A stretch of DNA of 64,000 nucleotides, from the NCBI GenBank assembly GCA_903813345.2, contig CAIIXF020000001.1:3536001-3600000 (forward strand), in the 5' to 3' direction. Each line of letters opens with the position of its first letter. The first letter of the stretch is position 1. The notes beneath the pieces were generated by a model. That model had not been told where the DNA came from. It worked only from the letters and a program-made list of their open reading frames with translations, and did no database searches. Shown here in pieces: positions 1 to 13,400 of the stretch. Source of the stretch: Owenia fusiformis. Taxonomy: Eukaryota; Annelida; Polychaeta; Sabellida; Oweniidae. A program made the translations under genes and the position numbers.

Positions 1-3000
1 CACATAATTTACTTTTAGTTAATTTTAATTTCAAGCAATCAAAGGGGAATAAAAAATTCAAAAAGCTATCAGTTGGGAAATAATGCAACAAGAGATAATG
101 CAATGTTTTAATTAAGATAATAATTATAAGAAATCGGGAACTTACCAACGATCAGTTTCTGTGTTTTTCTAAATAAGTAGTCCTAGATACTGTTTGCCAA
201 GAATGGGGTGTTTTCTAGAATCCAAACGTCATACTTTATTGCATTTAAGTGTAAGATAGTAGCTACTTGCTAAGTGTCTCAAGTGCCTAATTCATTAAAA
301 TGACTTAGTCAGGTCATTATCTCCCAAAAAATATATATTTCTGTTCTGTACTTTGGTTTAGTTTCCTGATAAGAATGTATCATATTTCTACATTGTTTCT
401 GAGTAACTTTTTGCTGAGTTAAACTGACTTGATTTCATATCCAACATGTGTCACTGAGCATACCCTATTAGCAAACATAATAGTTTAGGAATGTAATTTT
501 AATAATTAAATTGCTTATTCATTGTCTGAACATATTGCGATAATGAGAATGTGCACGTGTAGAATATATAGTTCATAATACCAACACGACGCACTAGTGG
601 TTGTAGAATTTAAATGACATCACTGAAGGATTGTTTAAACGACATCATTGTAATGCTAGTCTCTGTCATTTATGGCTCATAAATCAATTCAGCTAACCTA
701 GAGTTCATATTGTAATTGTCATGTCCATGTAACTATATCACCAGTTGTTAAATGAACTCCAACTCATGTAATAAATTCTAATTAGGCCTTGAGAGTATGT
801 AGTTTTCACAGTCTTAAGTGTGACATTTAATAATATTGTCCAGTTGCATATTTATTATTAATTGCTTAGGGGTAATTGTTGATTGTTCATACTTAGATCA
901 ATCATGATGAGACATCTGTTTTAAAATGGTTTGATTTGTAGCTGGTTGGGTGCTAGAGAAATTTTTTATTACCATGGTAACCTATATTGCTCAAATTCTA
1001 AGATATGTAGCATGCCTATAATATAAGTGATTATTGTTCTTTCTGGTCAATCTGACCATGATTTCTTAAATTATCACTGGGAAAATGCTACAAAAATGTA
1101 TAAATAATACATATTATGATCTAATATGTTCCCAGTCCCGCTTAAGTCACATGATGAATTGCAACATATGAAACAAGGGAAAGGTTAATACATTGTTACA
1201 GATGTTTGGTTTTTCAAATATCAGTAATTTTACTGATTTTCACCTTAAGCTATTTTGATAGCTGTAAAATATACTAATTTTCCTTAATGTGAATTTCTCA
1301 ATTCATGAATTTCAAACATAATTGGTATTCACCTTGGATATCACAATAATCTTATAATAAAATGCTAATAAAAATATGCAATTTGTAAATATTTTATTTG
1401 ATTGTGAATTACAACAATATTTGTCAGTTTACATACAAGATACAGGCATATCCCAAACATTCAACAATCACTTAAAGCAGCTTCACAAGTATTCGTGGGA
1501 GGTAACAAAAACAGGGAGGTTACAAAGAAAGTCAGAAGGGGGTTACGGAAGGGGGAGGTAAGAAGGCAAGGAATGAATGGGGGGAGGGGGTAAGGAAGGA
1601 AGGCAGCAAGGAAGGGTGGAGGGGAATGAGAGGGGCCAGCTGATCATAAATTGATAAATTATGATAAAGTTGTTTTTAAATAGGGAATAATGACCCTGAA
1701 AATGAGAAGCCCGGAGGAGAGTAGAACAAAACCTGTAATTCTCTTTAAGAATACATAAAATGGGTGTTATATATGAAACACAAACAGGGCATGCGAAATA
1801 TCACCACCTGCCATTTGTTACATGTGGTGACATAAAACAGCAGGCAGAGTTTGACGGACAGGTGGTCAAATTTGTGTGTTTGTTTATATGGGGGGGGGGG
1901 GGAGAGAAATGCTATTCCACCCAGAATACTTGATTCACCTCACATTCATAAAGATTCCACATGTTTTGCATAAAAATAAACATCCATACTTCTATAGTTC
2001 TGACATTATGCCACTAGATGGCTGTAAGCCCATTCATCATCAGCATTTTGGCAATTTTTCTACCCCCTTCCCCAAAATATTCCCTCGTTGATCCCCTGTA
2101 TGAAGCTAGGTTGCCAACCATAGCCCAACAGTTTAAAACATGTGCATTCCCATCGGGCAAAGTGCCCTGTATGTATATACATAATATGTACACCCGTTTT
2201 AAGGCAAGAAAACCTCACACTGTAATCACATTGTCAGTTTCTGCCTTATTCAAAAGGGGTACATATTTCACATAAATACCATGTACTTTTAGGCTAACAA
2301 AACCTAAAAGTAACATTTTATAATAATACATGTATGTCTGTATAAAAATTGAGATAAATGAAGTTGGAAGCTAAACCCCTTATTTGAAACATCATATTTA
2401 CTTTCAATAATTTTTATAATAAAGCATCAACATGCAAAATGTCACCACCTGCCATTTGTTACAGACACTAATTGCCAGACACAAACTGCTGTCACAGATG
2501 AGTCGGGAGAAAGTAAGAATATGTCACAACCAAAAGTGGTGACATAATAACTTTAACTAAATTGAACTAATACAAACAAATTCATCAAAATTAATAATAA
2601 CCATTTTTCTCATTTTTTAAAGTGACTCTGACTTTAGTATGAATAAGTGAGCACGTGTGGTGGCTGTGCTTTAAGCAATATTTAACTTTTGAACACAACT
2701 GTTATATTGTACACTGTACTCTCGGTCTCCCGTTAATTAAAGGGCCATTTGCACTGCAAATGTCTACCCTGCATTGATCAATTCTTCATTTACAAAGCCA
2801 CCACAGCTTTAATATATTTATGTACAATATATGTGACATCACAAGTTATATTCATCTTATTTACAAATATGATATGAACAAGTTCTTGTACTACATTTCA
2901 TATGTGCAAAATCAAATATCTTGACTATGTAATTGTCCCTCCATTTTCAATATTTTTTTCTGGGAAATAATATTATTTATGCAATTTGTTTGGTTGAAAT

Positions 3001-4416
3001 AACGTATATGGTATTACATTTGACGATCTGTGGTCAAATTTCCACTGATTTAATCATATTTTCCAGATCATATTATTCTGTAATAAAATTCGATCTCTAG
3101 CACCTTGTGAAAATCAGAGAATACACGAATATTAGCTGTATTTAACTCAAATAATTTAAAACATGTAATATTAATATATTTTAATCAAGATTTAAATATC
3201 TGACAAAAAATCCTGGTGGGGTATAATATCTCTTTTAAAATATAACTTTCAAATAATTGATCATAGTTTTAGACACTTGTACATGTTTTATATTATGTAG
3301 TTATCTTATATACAATTACATACAGAATTCAGCTTTTCAAGTGGTCCTAAGTGTTGAAAATAAATATTTTTATATTATCTAAGTCTGAATTCTGCAATGT
3401 TAACGACATTGTAATGGTAGGATACTCAAGTTTAAATTTCTAATTTTGTTTCCTTGAATATTCTTCCATTTAGGTAGGCCTATTAAAATAAAATTCCTGA
3501 ATAACAAATTGATTCCCACTCTGGCCACCTTAATTTACTTTATCTCACTACAGAATGTGAATTAATCTACATGTTTTAATAGTAATAGCCCTTCTAAAGC
3601 AATAATACTGACTTGATTTATACGACAATGGAGCCTGTTATACACCAGGGTTTCAGTGCTTCCTCACAAAGCATTTTGACAAAAATCTTCGTAACGAAGG
3701 ATTTTGTACGTGTGTAACCCTCAGAAATACTTCAATAGAAAGCTTTTCTGATAAAATATCTTGTGGCGAAGCACTGAAACCCCCCCCCCCCCGTTTCATT
3801 TAAATAACTAATGTGGGGATCAGGTGATGTATATGTAGTTCTATTGGCCATCACCCATAGTCTTTGCAAATGTTTATTGTATGAAGTGAAGTGAAGTTTC
3901 TACATAAAGAAAAGCTAAATTGAAATTGATTTTTCATTGAATCGAAATTTGACATAATTTTTACTCAAATACCTACTTGTGTGATCTTCACCTTTATTAC
4001 TCACTGGTTTAACAAATCCCCTAGTCATGATTTCAGCAATACAATTAACAGTGTCTGTATGTGGACATAGCAACACATCACATCTCTTCACTTAAAACAT
4101 TCCTTCCAAATTCCTCTAAAAAAGGTGTATGAAAATTCGCTTTCTCTATAACTTCATCATGGTACGCCTCATGTATATTGTGTCTGTATTATCCATTACA
4201 CTATGTACTTTTCGCATACCAACTCCTTAGTGTTTCTTCTTAAAAACCAAGCCTTTTAAACATATTGTCCTGTGCCACATTGTGTGATAAATTGTCTTCA
4301 GGTGTCTCATATGCGTTGAAAATATTGTATTTTAAATTATTCTTTTATATCTGTTGGATATTCAGTGATGCACACATCCAGTTCAGCTATGACGTGTGAA
4401 TGATAAGTGAAGTTTG
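1..4416. other. Non-coding region downstream of NUP153
   Basis: I see no convincing exon here on either strand; the open frames are short and have no recognisable family. The part nearest 4416 is presumably the NUP153 3' UTR, but I could not choose a polyadenylation site because several AATAAA-type hexamers occur on the minus strand. The stretch holds a purine-rich tract (about 1510-1640), homopolymer G (about 1891-1902) and C (about 3780-3792) runs, a duplicated hairpin motif near 1.8 and 2.44 kb, and a small fold-back element at 3647-3785. Confidence 0.6.
3647..3785. repeat. Small fold-back (MITE-like) element
   Basis: The ends are inverted copies of GGTTTCAGTGCTT (near 3650 and 3768-3780), and a second short palindrome CTTCGTAACGAAG sits inside. 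The right end runs directly into a poly-C tract. Size and symmetry suggest a non-autonomous DNA element; no coding capacity is seen. Confidence 0.5.
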
Positions 4417-7400
4417 TTATTTTGGTCGTGTTCTCCTAACAGCACGCTTGATGGTTCGCTTCTGGCCACCAGCAGAGGGGGCTGTAGGCTGGAAAGGATT
4501 AGATGACACAGCCGCTGGTTGAGCGCTGAAACAAGAATGATTTTTATTAAATGGTAATTTCTATATATTTACTTCAATTTTTAAACTGTATGGTGGTTAT
4601 TAAGCCTATCACAAGTTCTTATGCCTATATATTATATTAACCCTCTGATTGCCATTAATTAATTCCTCATTAAAGCACACATATATCATGATATCATGTG
4701 ATGGCTAATGATTATGTTCAACATAAATAAGAACAATTACATATGAAAACCTACTTAAAGCCGAATGCTGAGCCTGGAGCAGTGGCTTGAGGGGCAGCTC
4801 CACCAAAGTTCATGCTGGGAGCAGCACTTCCAGTGAAGTTGAAACCTTGGTTCGCCTGTGGAGCAGCAGGGGCCGCAGCCTGACCAAAAGCAAAGCCCGT
4901 GTTAGCTGGCTGCTGAGGATCCGCTGCAGCTGGCTTTTCCTGGAGTTCATAAATTCAGAAATTGGTTATAGTTTTTACTGAAGTTACCGCTTGTTTATTG
5001 GAAACTCCAGGGAGTTGCTTTATGGTTTGTAAAAAAGACTATTTTGAATTCTTTTTAAAAGGATTTTCAGAGGAGATGTAACCTAAAATCAAGACCAATG
5101 AATGACCCTACTCACCTGTCCAAACTGAAAAACTCCACCAGATGGGGGTGCTGTTGATGCCTGGGCCCCAAAGTTGAAGCCTGTAGATGGTGCTGCATTA
5201 AACGCCGGTGGTTGGGCTGAAACATGATATCAATGACATATATAGCATGCTACCTATTCTATTACTACGTGTATCATGTAGCATTTGATGAGATTATGGA
5301 ATAATTGTTTTATGAAAATGTAATGGGCTAATTGCTCTTTTAACTTTCTAGAGGGGGGCTAATAATTATGTTGAATGATATAGAAATAAATAACAATAAC
5401 CTATAAAAAACATTGCTCTTGAAGAACCACACATGAGTTAATACAGTTAAAAGATGTGCAAAATTATAGGAGGATCAAAAACACTCTCAACAATGTTACA
5501 AATGGAATAGGAAAATAGAATATGAACAACGGCATACATCAATTGAATGTACTCACTTGTAGTTGGGGCAGGAGCACCAAATGCTGGAGCTGGAGCAGCA
5601 GTTGTATTACTACTCTGTCCAAATCCACCAAAACCTCCTATAATATTCATAAAGTATGAACAGTGGTGGGATGAGACTTCCATCAAAATGTATAATTCTG
5701 TATGTTTGTAATTGAATTGATTTCTTGTATTACCAGGGTTTATTAATAAATCAACATTGACCATTTCCTTATTTTATGTGGAAGAGATTGAGTAAAGTAG
5801 AATAAATCATGTTTAAACAGATAATAAATTGCTGATCCCTCCCCATGAGTCAATATGGGGAATATTTCTCTACCATTATGTTCACTCACCAGTAGTGCCC
5901 AATGTTCCTGCTCCCCCAAGTGTTCCTGCTCCCCCAAGTGTTCCTGTACCACCAAGTGTTCCGGTGTTGGCCCCAGAGACTGGCTGCCCAAATGCAAATA
6001 CCCCACTGGGAGCTGCGGCTGGTTTCTCAGGTTCTATAATACAATTAACAAATAGTGTAATGTTCTCCAAAGGATATTTCCTCAATTGAATGAAAAATAC
6101 TTATTTCATTCTCCCTATATTGAGAAATATCCATATAATATAATGAAATGGAATCCATAATGGACAATAAGTCATTTTCAAATTCTCAATAGGAATCTCA
6201 TGGGATTGCATGAATACTTCCCATCATATTTGGACAAACCATTTTGGGTCCTATGCAGCATGAGGAGTGACTTTTAATAATCAAAGATAAACAACAAAGA
6301 ACAACGGTCCTTTTAACTAGCTCATACGAGCCCCTAGTAAATGATACCTCACCTTTAGAGCCAAATGCAAATACAGCATTGCCTGCAGGCTTAGCTGTTG
6401 AGTCACCAAAGTTGAAGCCAGATGTTGGGGCAGATGAGCCAAATCCTGCAGTTGTTTTCTTGGATGCACTGGGACCATCATCACCTGAAACCATTGAAGC
6501 TTTTTCTTTATAGCCGGTCAAAACATGTGAGATGTGGCTTTCTTTTTATTCAAAATATTGAAAATTGACTGAGGAACCTCTGAACGAAGTCAACATTAGA
6601 AAGCCATTAGCTCAGTTTACCAACCAAAATGAACGAGTAGAAAGTAAGACACTATCTGTTGTTTAGTGAATATCCCGAGGAGATGAATATGATTTTCACA
6701 AGAGGAATTAGCAACAGTGAATTTTCATGTGAGGAACTGGAGGGAATTAACATTTTTTAAGAATATTTTCACAAATCAAATATTCCTCAGTGATATTCAC
6801 CAGGAACTATGAGTAGTATCATTGGATAAGATTACTGGCTCCCTATCTACTTATGTTGCAAAATAAATTGAACAAAGTAATTGTAAATATGGTCCAAAAG
6901 TATATCCAATGGCACTTACTATCAAGACTGCGTTTTTGTGTGGTCGGAGCACCAAAAGATAAAGTCTTCTTAGTATCATCAGTCTTTGCACCAAACATAG
7001 GAGCAGTTGATGACGCACCAAACACTCCAGCTGAAGGGGTAGATGAAGTCGCACCAAACATACCAGCTGCAGGTGTAGTCGATGGTGCTCCAAATGTAGA
7101 AGATTGTGTACTTGCACCAAACCCACCAGCAGTTGGAGCACTTGCAGATGTTGCTGTTTTACCAAAGCTAAACCCACCCACTGTGCTGGAAGTCACGTCA
7201 GACGATGGCGCTGATGTTGTCTTGGATGCATCTCCAAAGGCAAATCCACCAACACTTGAGGTAGAAGTAGCTGGAGCACTAGAGGTATCTTTACCAAACA
7301 CAAAGCCACCAACAGCAGGTTTAGATGGGTCGCTAGCTGTTGTAAGAGCAGTCTGTCCAAATGCACTTTTGAATTCTGTAGTAGCAGAACCAGAATTCAA

Positions 7401-10400
7401 ACTTCCTGAACCAAAACCAGAACTAGTTGTTACTAAAGATTTAGGAGCTCCAATAGCAGTTGTGGACGTTTCTGTCTTTGCAGTTCCAAAACTAAAACCA
7501 CCAACTGGTTTGTCATTGCTTAAGCTACTCAGGCCACTAACAGCTGATGCTACTGTTTTCGTTTTTTCGTCTGTCTTAGAATTACCAAACTGGAATCCTC
7601 CTATAGTTTTTATAGTATCTGCTTTAGATGTTTCACTTGAGCCTAATGTAGCTCCAGCTTCTTTACTTACATCTGTTGAATTAGTAGTGGCAGTTACCCC
7701 AAATTTTATACTACCTAGCGTGGATCCTTTAGTACCACTTGCACTAGAGGCATCTTTGTCAGTATTTACTGCTCCAAACTTGAATCCCCCAGTTGCTTTA
7801 GGTGCTTCGGATGCTTTATCATTTGACTGATCACCTCCAAACTTAAATCCACCTGTGATTGCTGGTTTACTGCTTGTATCACTTGCTTTGGCATCAGTGT
7901 CTTTATTTGAGCTAGCAGCACCAAACTTGAAGCCTCCACTTACATTTGATATTGTATCTTTTTTAGAGTCGGAAACAGTGCTTCCAAATTTAAATCCACC
8001 ATTGGAGGACTGTGGCTTTTCTTTGTCATTATTGTTTTTAACTCCCAAAGTAAGACCACTGGTAGTTGTTATTTTAAGTCCACCTGATGATCCTGCTGTT
8101 GCAGTTGCTGTAGAGGAGCCAAATGAGAAGCCCCCTGAACCAACAAATCCTGAACTGGGAGCAGAACCAGGCTTGGGTGTCTCGCATGCTATACACTTTG
8201 ATGCTCCTTCCTTGTTTGTTACCATGCATGTATCACAATCCCAAGCTCCAGCAGGTTTTTTGAATTTATCACCTAATGTATTTGGTATATTTGCTTTTAT
8301 ACTGCTAGAAGGTTTAGGATTAGGGGTCTCACAGGCTATACATTTAGCCGAGTCTTGTTTGTTTATTATCATACAAGTAGGACATTCCCAGGTAGTTGAA
8401 GTAGTTGATGAGGATGTAAGAGTTGTATTGCTTTTAGTATCACTGCTAGTAGCAGCAGGTTTGCCTGTTTCACATGCGATACATTTCACTGAACTGGCCT
8501 TATTGTTTACCATACAAGTAGGGCATTCCCAAGTTCCATTCTGCCCCTTTTCAAAACCAGCCATCAGGCTTTGTGATTTCCTGGGCTTGGGCTTAGCAGA
8601 TGTACATGCTGCACAACTGTTGAGCTCATTTTTATTGTTTATCATACACACTTCACACTCCCATGTGTTACTAGACTTTCCAAATTTAGCTCCTGCTGTA
8701 TTAATGAGAATATTGGAGGCTGGGGGTTTAGATACTGCATTAGGCTTTGATGTCGTACATGCGACACACTTAGAGTCCGATTCCTTATTGTTAATCATAC
8801 ATGTAGGGCACTCCCAACTGCCAGCAGGCTGTTTAAAAAGACTGCTTAATGGGGGCGCTGCTGCAGACACCTGGAGAACAAAAACCAATAATGTTATTTA
8901 AACCATGATATAAGCCATATTCAAACCCTCCCAGTAAATAGCCTGTATATATTCATTGTAACCTGATTCTTACATTCAACGTTTTCAATCATCTTCGGAT
9001 TTTGTAGAGAATAAGATTTACTTTTCACATTGCAACTGCAAGGTGTCTTTTTTAATATATAGTATATGTACCTTTGACCAATCATTGGATATTAGACACA
9101 ACATATTTACAAATGCTTCTTACAAATGCTTCTTACAAATTATTGCTCTTCTGGATGTCCCCTAACTGTGGATCATCAATCATTTTTCACAAGCTTGTTA
9201 TTGAATAACCTTCCTAATCAATCAATTAATTCAAATACACAACAGCTATTTCTCATTATTTTATACATGCAATTACACGCTAGAAGTACCTTATTAGGAC
9301 TTTTATCTTTATTTTTGCCACCTCCTAGTATATCCATGACACTGCCAGTCTTTAGTTGAGAGGCGACCCCTACCCCACCACGCTGAGATACCTGGGCCTT
9401 AGGAGGTGAAGAGGGGGCTGGGGAAGAGGGGGCAGGAGAAGAGGTGGGTTTCGAGTTGGCTGCTTTCCCCAATATATCCATAACACTGCCTTGCTTCAAC
9501 TCTGATGCAGCTTTAAATCCACCTAAGGATCAAAACATATGAAATAAAATATAAAATGCTCAGCTGCAATACTGCAACAAACATTAAATGTGTTGCATCA
9601 CATGCAACAACAGATCATATTCAAACACTCATTCCTAATACATCTAATACCTGATACCATGCATTTCAATGAGTGATAACAACAATTTATCTAATACTCA
9701 TATAGGGACAATACCTGAATTTCCAATATCAGTCTTGGTTGGTGGGTTGAATGTAGCTGCAGTTTTGACACTAGCGCCTTTAGCAGACTCCTGCCTCTCT
9801 CCAGATTCATTCAGGGACTTATCAATAGGAGAGCTGAACTGGAATCCCTGGATAAATAACAATAAATATTCATGACACATGCATAGCCAATGAAGTATGA
9901 ATTTTATGTTGTTTGAAGTTAAACATTGCATATAAGCATGCAGGGCTTCTATGCAATGTTGAAGTAGGAGACACATGAATGACCAAATGATGTTTTGAGA
10001 TTGGTTGAAGGGAAATCAACCAAAAAATAATGTCATTTAGAATACTTTGTGAATTTGTATATGAGACTTTAAAATAATAATTCTGAGATACACTTACAGG
10101 ACTGTTGACGGGGCTCACACTTCCAGGCGTTTTGTCTCTGATCATTATAGGCGACGCGAACTGAAATGCGTTTCCTCCACTCATCAATGACGATGGCTGC
10201 CCTATTGGGATTGGTGGAGACTTGGACGCTGTCATTGCTTTAGTGTTTGACGGAGCAGGAGTAGAGGTAGCAAAGCCAAAGTTTATTTTCGGCACTGAAC
10301 TGAGGTTTAATTGCACATCTGTAGGTAAGTTTGGAATTTCCATAATGTCTTCATCGTCCTTTTTACTGGAGTAATGTGTGCCCTTCTCACGTCTCATCTT

Positions 10401-13400
10401 ACCAGAGGCTTTAGACTGAGGGGCTGAATAGGCATTCTCACTGGAATCAACAAATGAACTTATCAATGAGAGTGTTTGCAGCCTTATGTCATGTAAAAGA
10501 AGAACCTAGTAGGTTAATTTTCATATCAGCTTGTCTACAAGGTAACAACATACCTCATGTTTGAGAGTGCAGCCATTGGGTTGCTAGGTCCTGCCTGTGC
10601 ACTACCAGTACCATCTAAGGCCACTATGGGCATCTGGGTGTTTGCAATATGGCTCTGCCTATTCTTTGCTATGGATGCATGTGTTGGGACATTTAGCTTG
10701 TTTATAGGTGGACCCAATGAAGGTGTCTGGAACAACAGGATAATAATATTATAATATCACTACAAGTATTTATGTAAAGAAACTTGTTTCAATAAAATAT
10801 TTCATTATTCAAACATTTTAAATATGTGTAAATATAAACCGCTGGTATAATGTCCTCTACATTTTTGTTTGTTCTTAGTCTCTTACCTCAAGCCTACTCC
10901 TCTTAGCTGGTGTCTGTAGACGAGCTGGCCTCCTGTAGCTTGTAGGCTGAAATACAGGACAATATTAGCACATTCTACAGTCTACACAGTGAAATTTCAA
11001 AATGTCCTCAGATCTATGCTATATAAAATGCATCATACCAAACCTGGCTTACATAAAACAACAACATATATTGCTATTGAATAGCGAATAGTTTGAACTC
11101 AATTGATTTAAAACAAAAATTCAGTTAGAACAATCCTGCTTCGGATTATGGAAAATACATGCACAGTTCATGAAATACACTCAAGCATTAACTTCATTCT
11201 TAGAAAAACAATATTTGCAAATGATAATATGTGACATATGGACTGTTGTTTAGGGAAAACAGCCTCTGAAGTGGGCATTGTGCTACAACCTAAGGAATAA
11301 TACTGATATACTTACTGTGAAAGACAGGACAGAATCTGAGAGGGCTGAGTTAGATGATGGAATTTTCTTGGCATCCTGAAATAAATATGGAAATGATGAA
11401 TAGATCTACCACAGGCAACTTGTATTCATAATGAAGTATTCATGAATGATTGGATATTAACAAAACAAAATTATAAAACATGTTTTTCTGATCGTGATCA
11501 AGTCAGGACTTGATAATTTACGAAAATAAATATTTTCTCTAAAATAAACAAAATGCATAAGAAATTGTGAACTTACATTCAATGGTGTGGACATCTTCTC
11601 TAATGTGTCCATAATACGTTTTGCAGTAGTACTGGTCAATCCTGAACCTGTAGATCTATTCAATGGCTTCACTTTCACTTGTTTCCTAATGGGCATCGCA
11701 ACCTGAAACACAACAGTCAAATATAACATGTACATTCAAATAATCATATATCGAACATTTTTGAACAGTTTCAATATACAGAATTTTTGCTAATGCATGA
11801 AAAGGAAGAAATGCGATGTAAAATAGCTGAAAAATAACTGAATTGAAATGAACTTCATAGCATAGTTAGCATTGCACTCTAAAGGTTACTTGAATGTGTT
11901 CATGTACCTGATAGGGTGTCCCTGGTTTGCTCTTGGACTTTCTCTGTGAGGCAGCTCCACCAAATGTTGTCTTCCCAGGGTAGTAAGGTGATGTTAACTG
12001 ACTCTCTCCCAGGATTGAGCTCCCTCCAGCCTATATAATTTACACATAAATAAATGCTAAATTCAGGGAAACAACAATATAGGGGAATAAAAATTAGAAT
12101 GAATGATTAAACCCATGTTCAATCTTTCCAAGTAAATAGCTTACAGTTCTATAGCATTACTATATACAGGGATCAATCTTTTCAGAGTGAAATTCCCAGA
12201 CAATTCTCAGCAATTTTTTTTTGAATTTCAGGATTTTTTGCTTCACATAGGCTACCCAAAATAAACTCTATACAAACAGGCTTTTATGAACTCTTGATGC
12301 CAAATTCCCTAATATTCTCTGAAAAAATTCCCAGGTGGGCAATAACAATGGTTTAAGATAAGACATTATAACATAACATATGTGAATTATTCGGATGTCT
12401 TGTACTGACCATGGATGAGTGTGCAGGTGTTCCAAAGATGGATGTATTAAAGGAAGGTCTTGAACTCTTTGCTGCAGACTGAGGTCTAGATCTGGAGGCA
12501 CTTGTATCAGACCACAGGAAACTTGCATTCATTGAACTGTTTGCACTCCTCTCTAGAGTAAACAGAAAATATCACTTTTAATACAAGTTTCAAATATCAT
12601 GTTGATATGTATCTCTTGAAGATGTGTAACAATTGGTGTAATATGTTACATACACAATTATGCAGAAACAATCCCGATATTCATACATTTCAACCAATAG
12701 TCTAAAATGGGACAAATTGAGGTTTCACATACCTGTAGTATCGTTCTTTGATGCAGTTGTATCTAGTTTATTCAGGGTGTCTCTCACTGTAAGGTCTTCT
12801 CTCAGTTGTTGAATTTTTGATTCATTCAGTTGCAAGATATCTTTCTGGTAATCCCGCCTGTCTGGATGCGGAATCATCGAGGAGCAACCACTGGTCGATA
12901 CTGAATAGTCGCTCTTGTCAGATTTATTGTCTATCTCTCCTAGAAATTAAACATATTTGTGTATTGGTTGTGCAACAGCATACAGTATTAATTTCTTGTA
13001 TATCTCACTGGACACCAGTACTTATCCGTATTACATAACAGCATTGGATTAATTTCCTGAATACTGCAGATTTTTGTAATTCTAAACCTTCCCTATGTAA
13101 TTTCCTAATATCTAGTTTCCTGCACTTTATGTACTTGGTTATCCTCTACTCTTTTAATTCAAGCTCCTTGTGTAACTGTAGCAAACATACTATTCTTTAA
13201 CCAAATAAAACGACAACAATATACATGGAGCTTGTAGAATTGTTTTTCATCAATTATCAAGTTTCACAGTTAGCTTAATGATACAAGTGTAGTGTTATGA
13301 GTATAACTGTTAATCAAACCATACAAACAATGACTTCACACATCACGCATATTATGACTGATCAAATGAAGCCATTTGCGGTGTTAAACAACATCAGTTT

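Noticed and set aside
1376-2275. Three short plus-strand frames near 1.4-2.3 kb
   Set aside because: No domain character, no splice support, and they overlap homopolymer and purine tracts.
6853-8901. Two long plus-strand open frames (325 and 348 aa) opposite NUP153
   Set aside because: They mirror the zinc-finger/FG exon, which has conserved motifs and proper splice sites. The plus-strand translations are low-complexity and have no domain.
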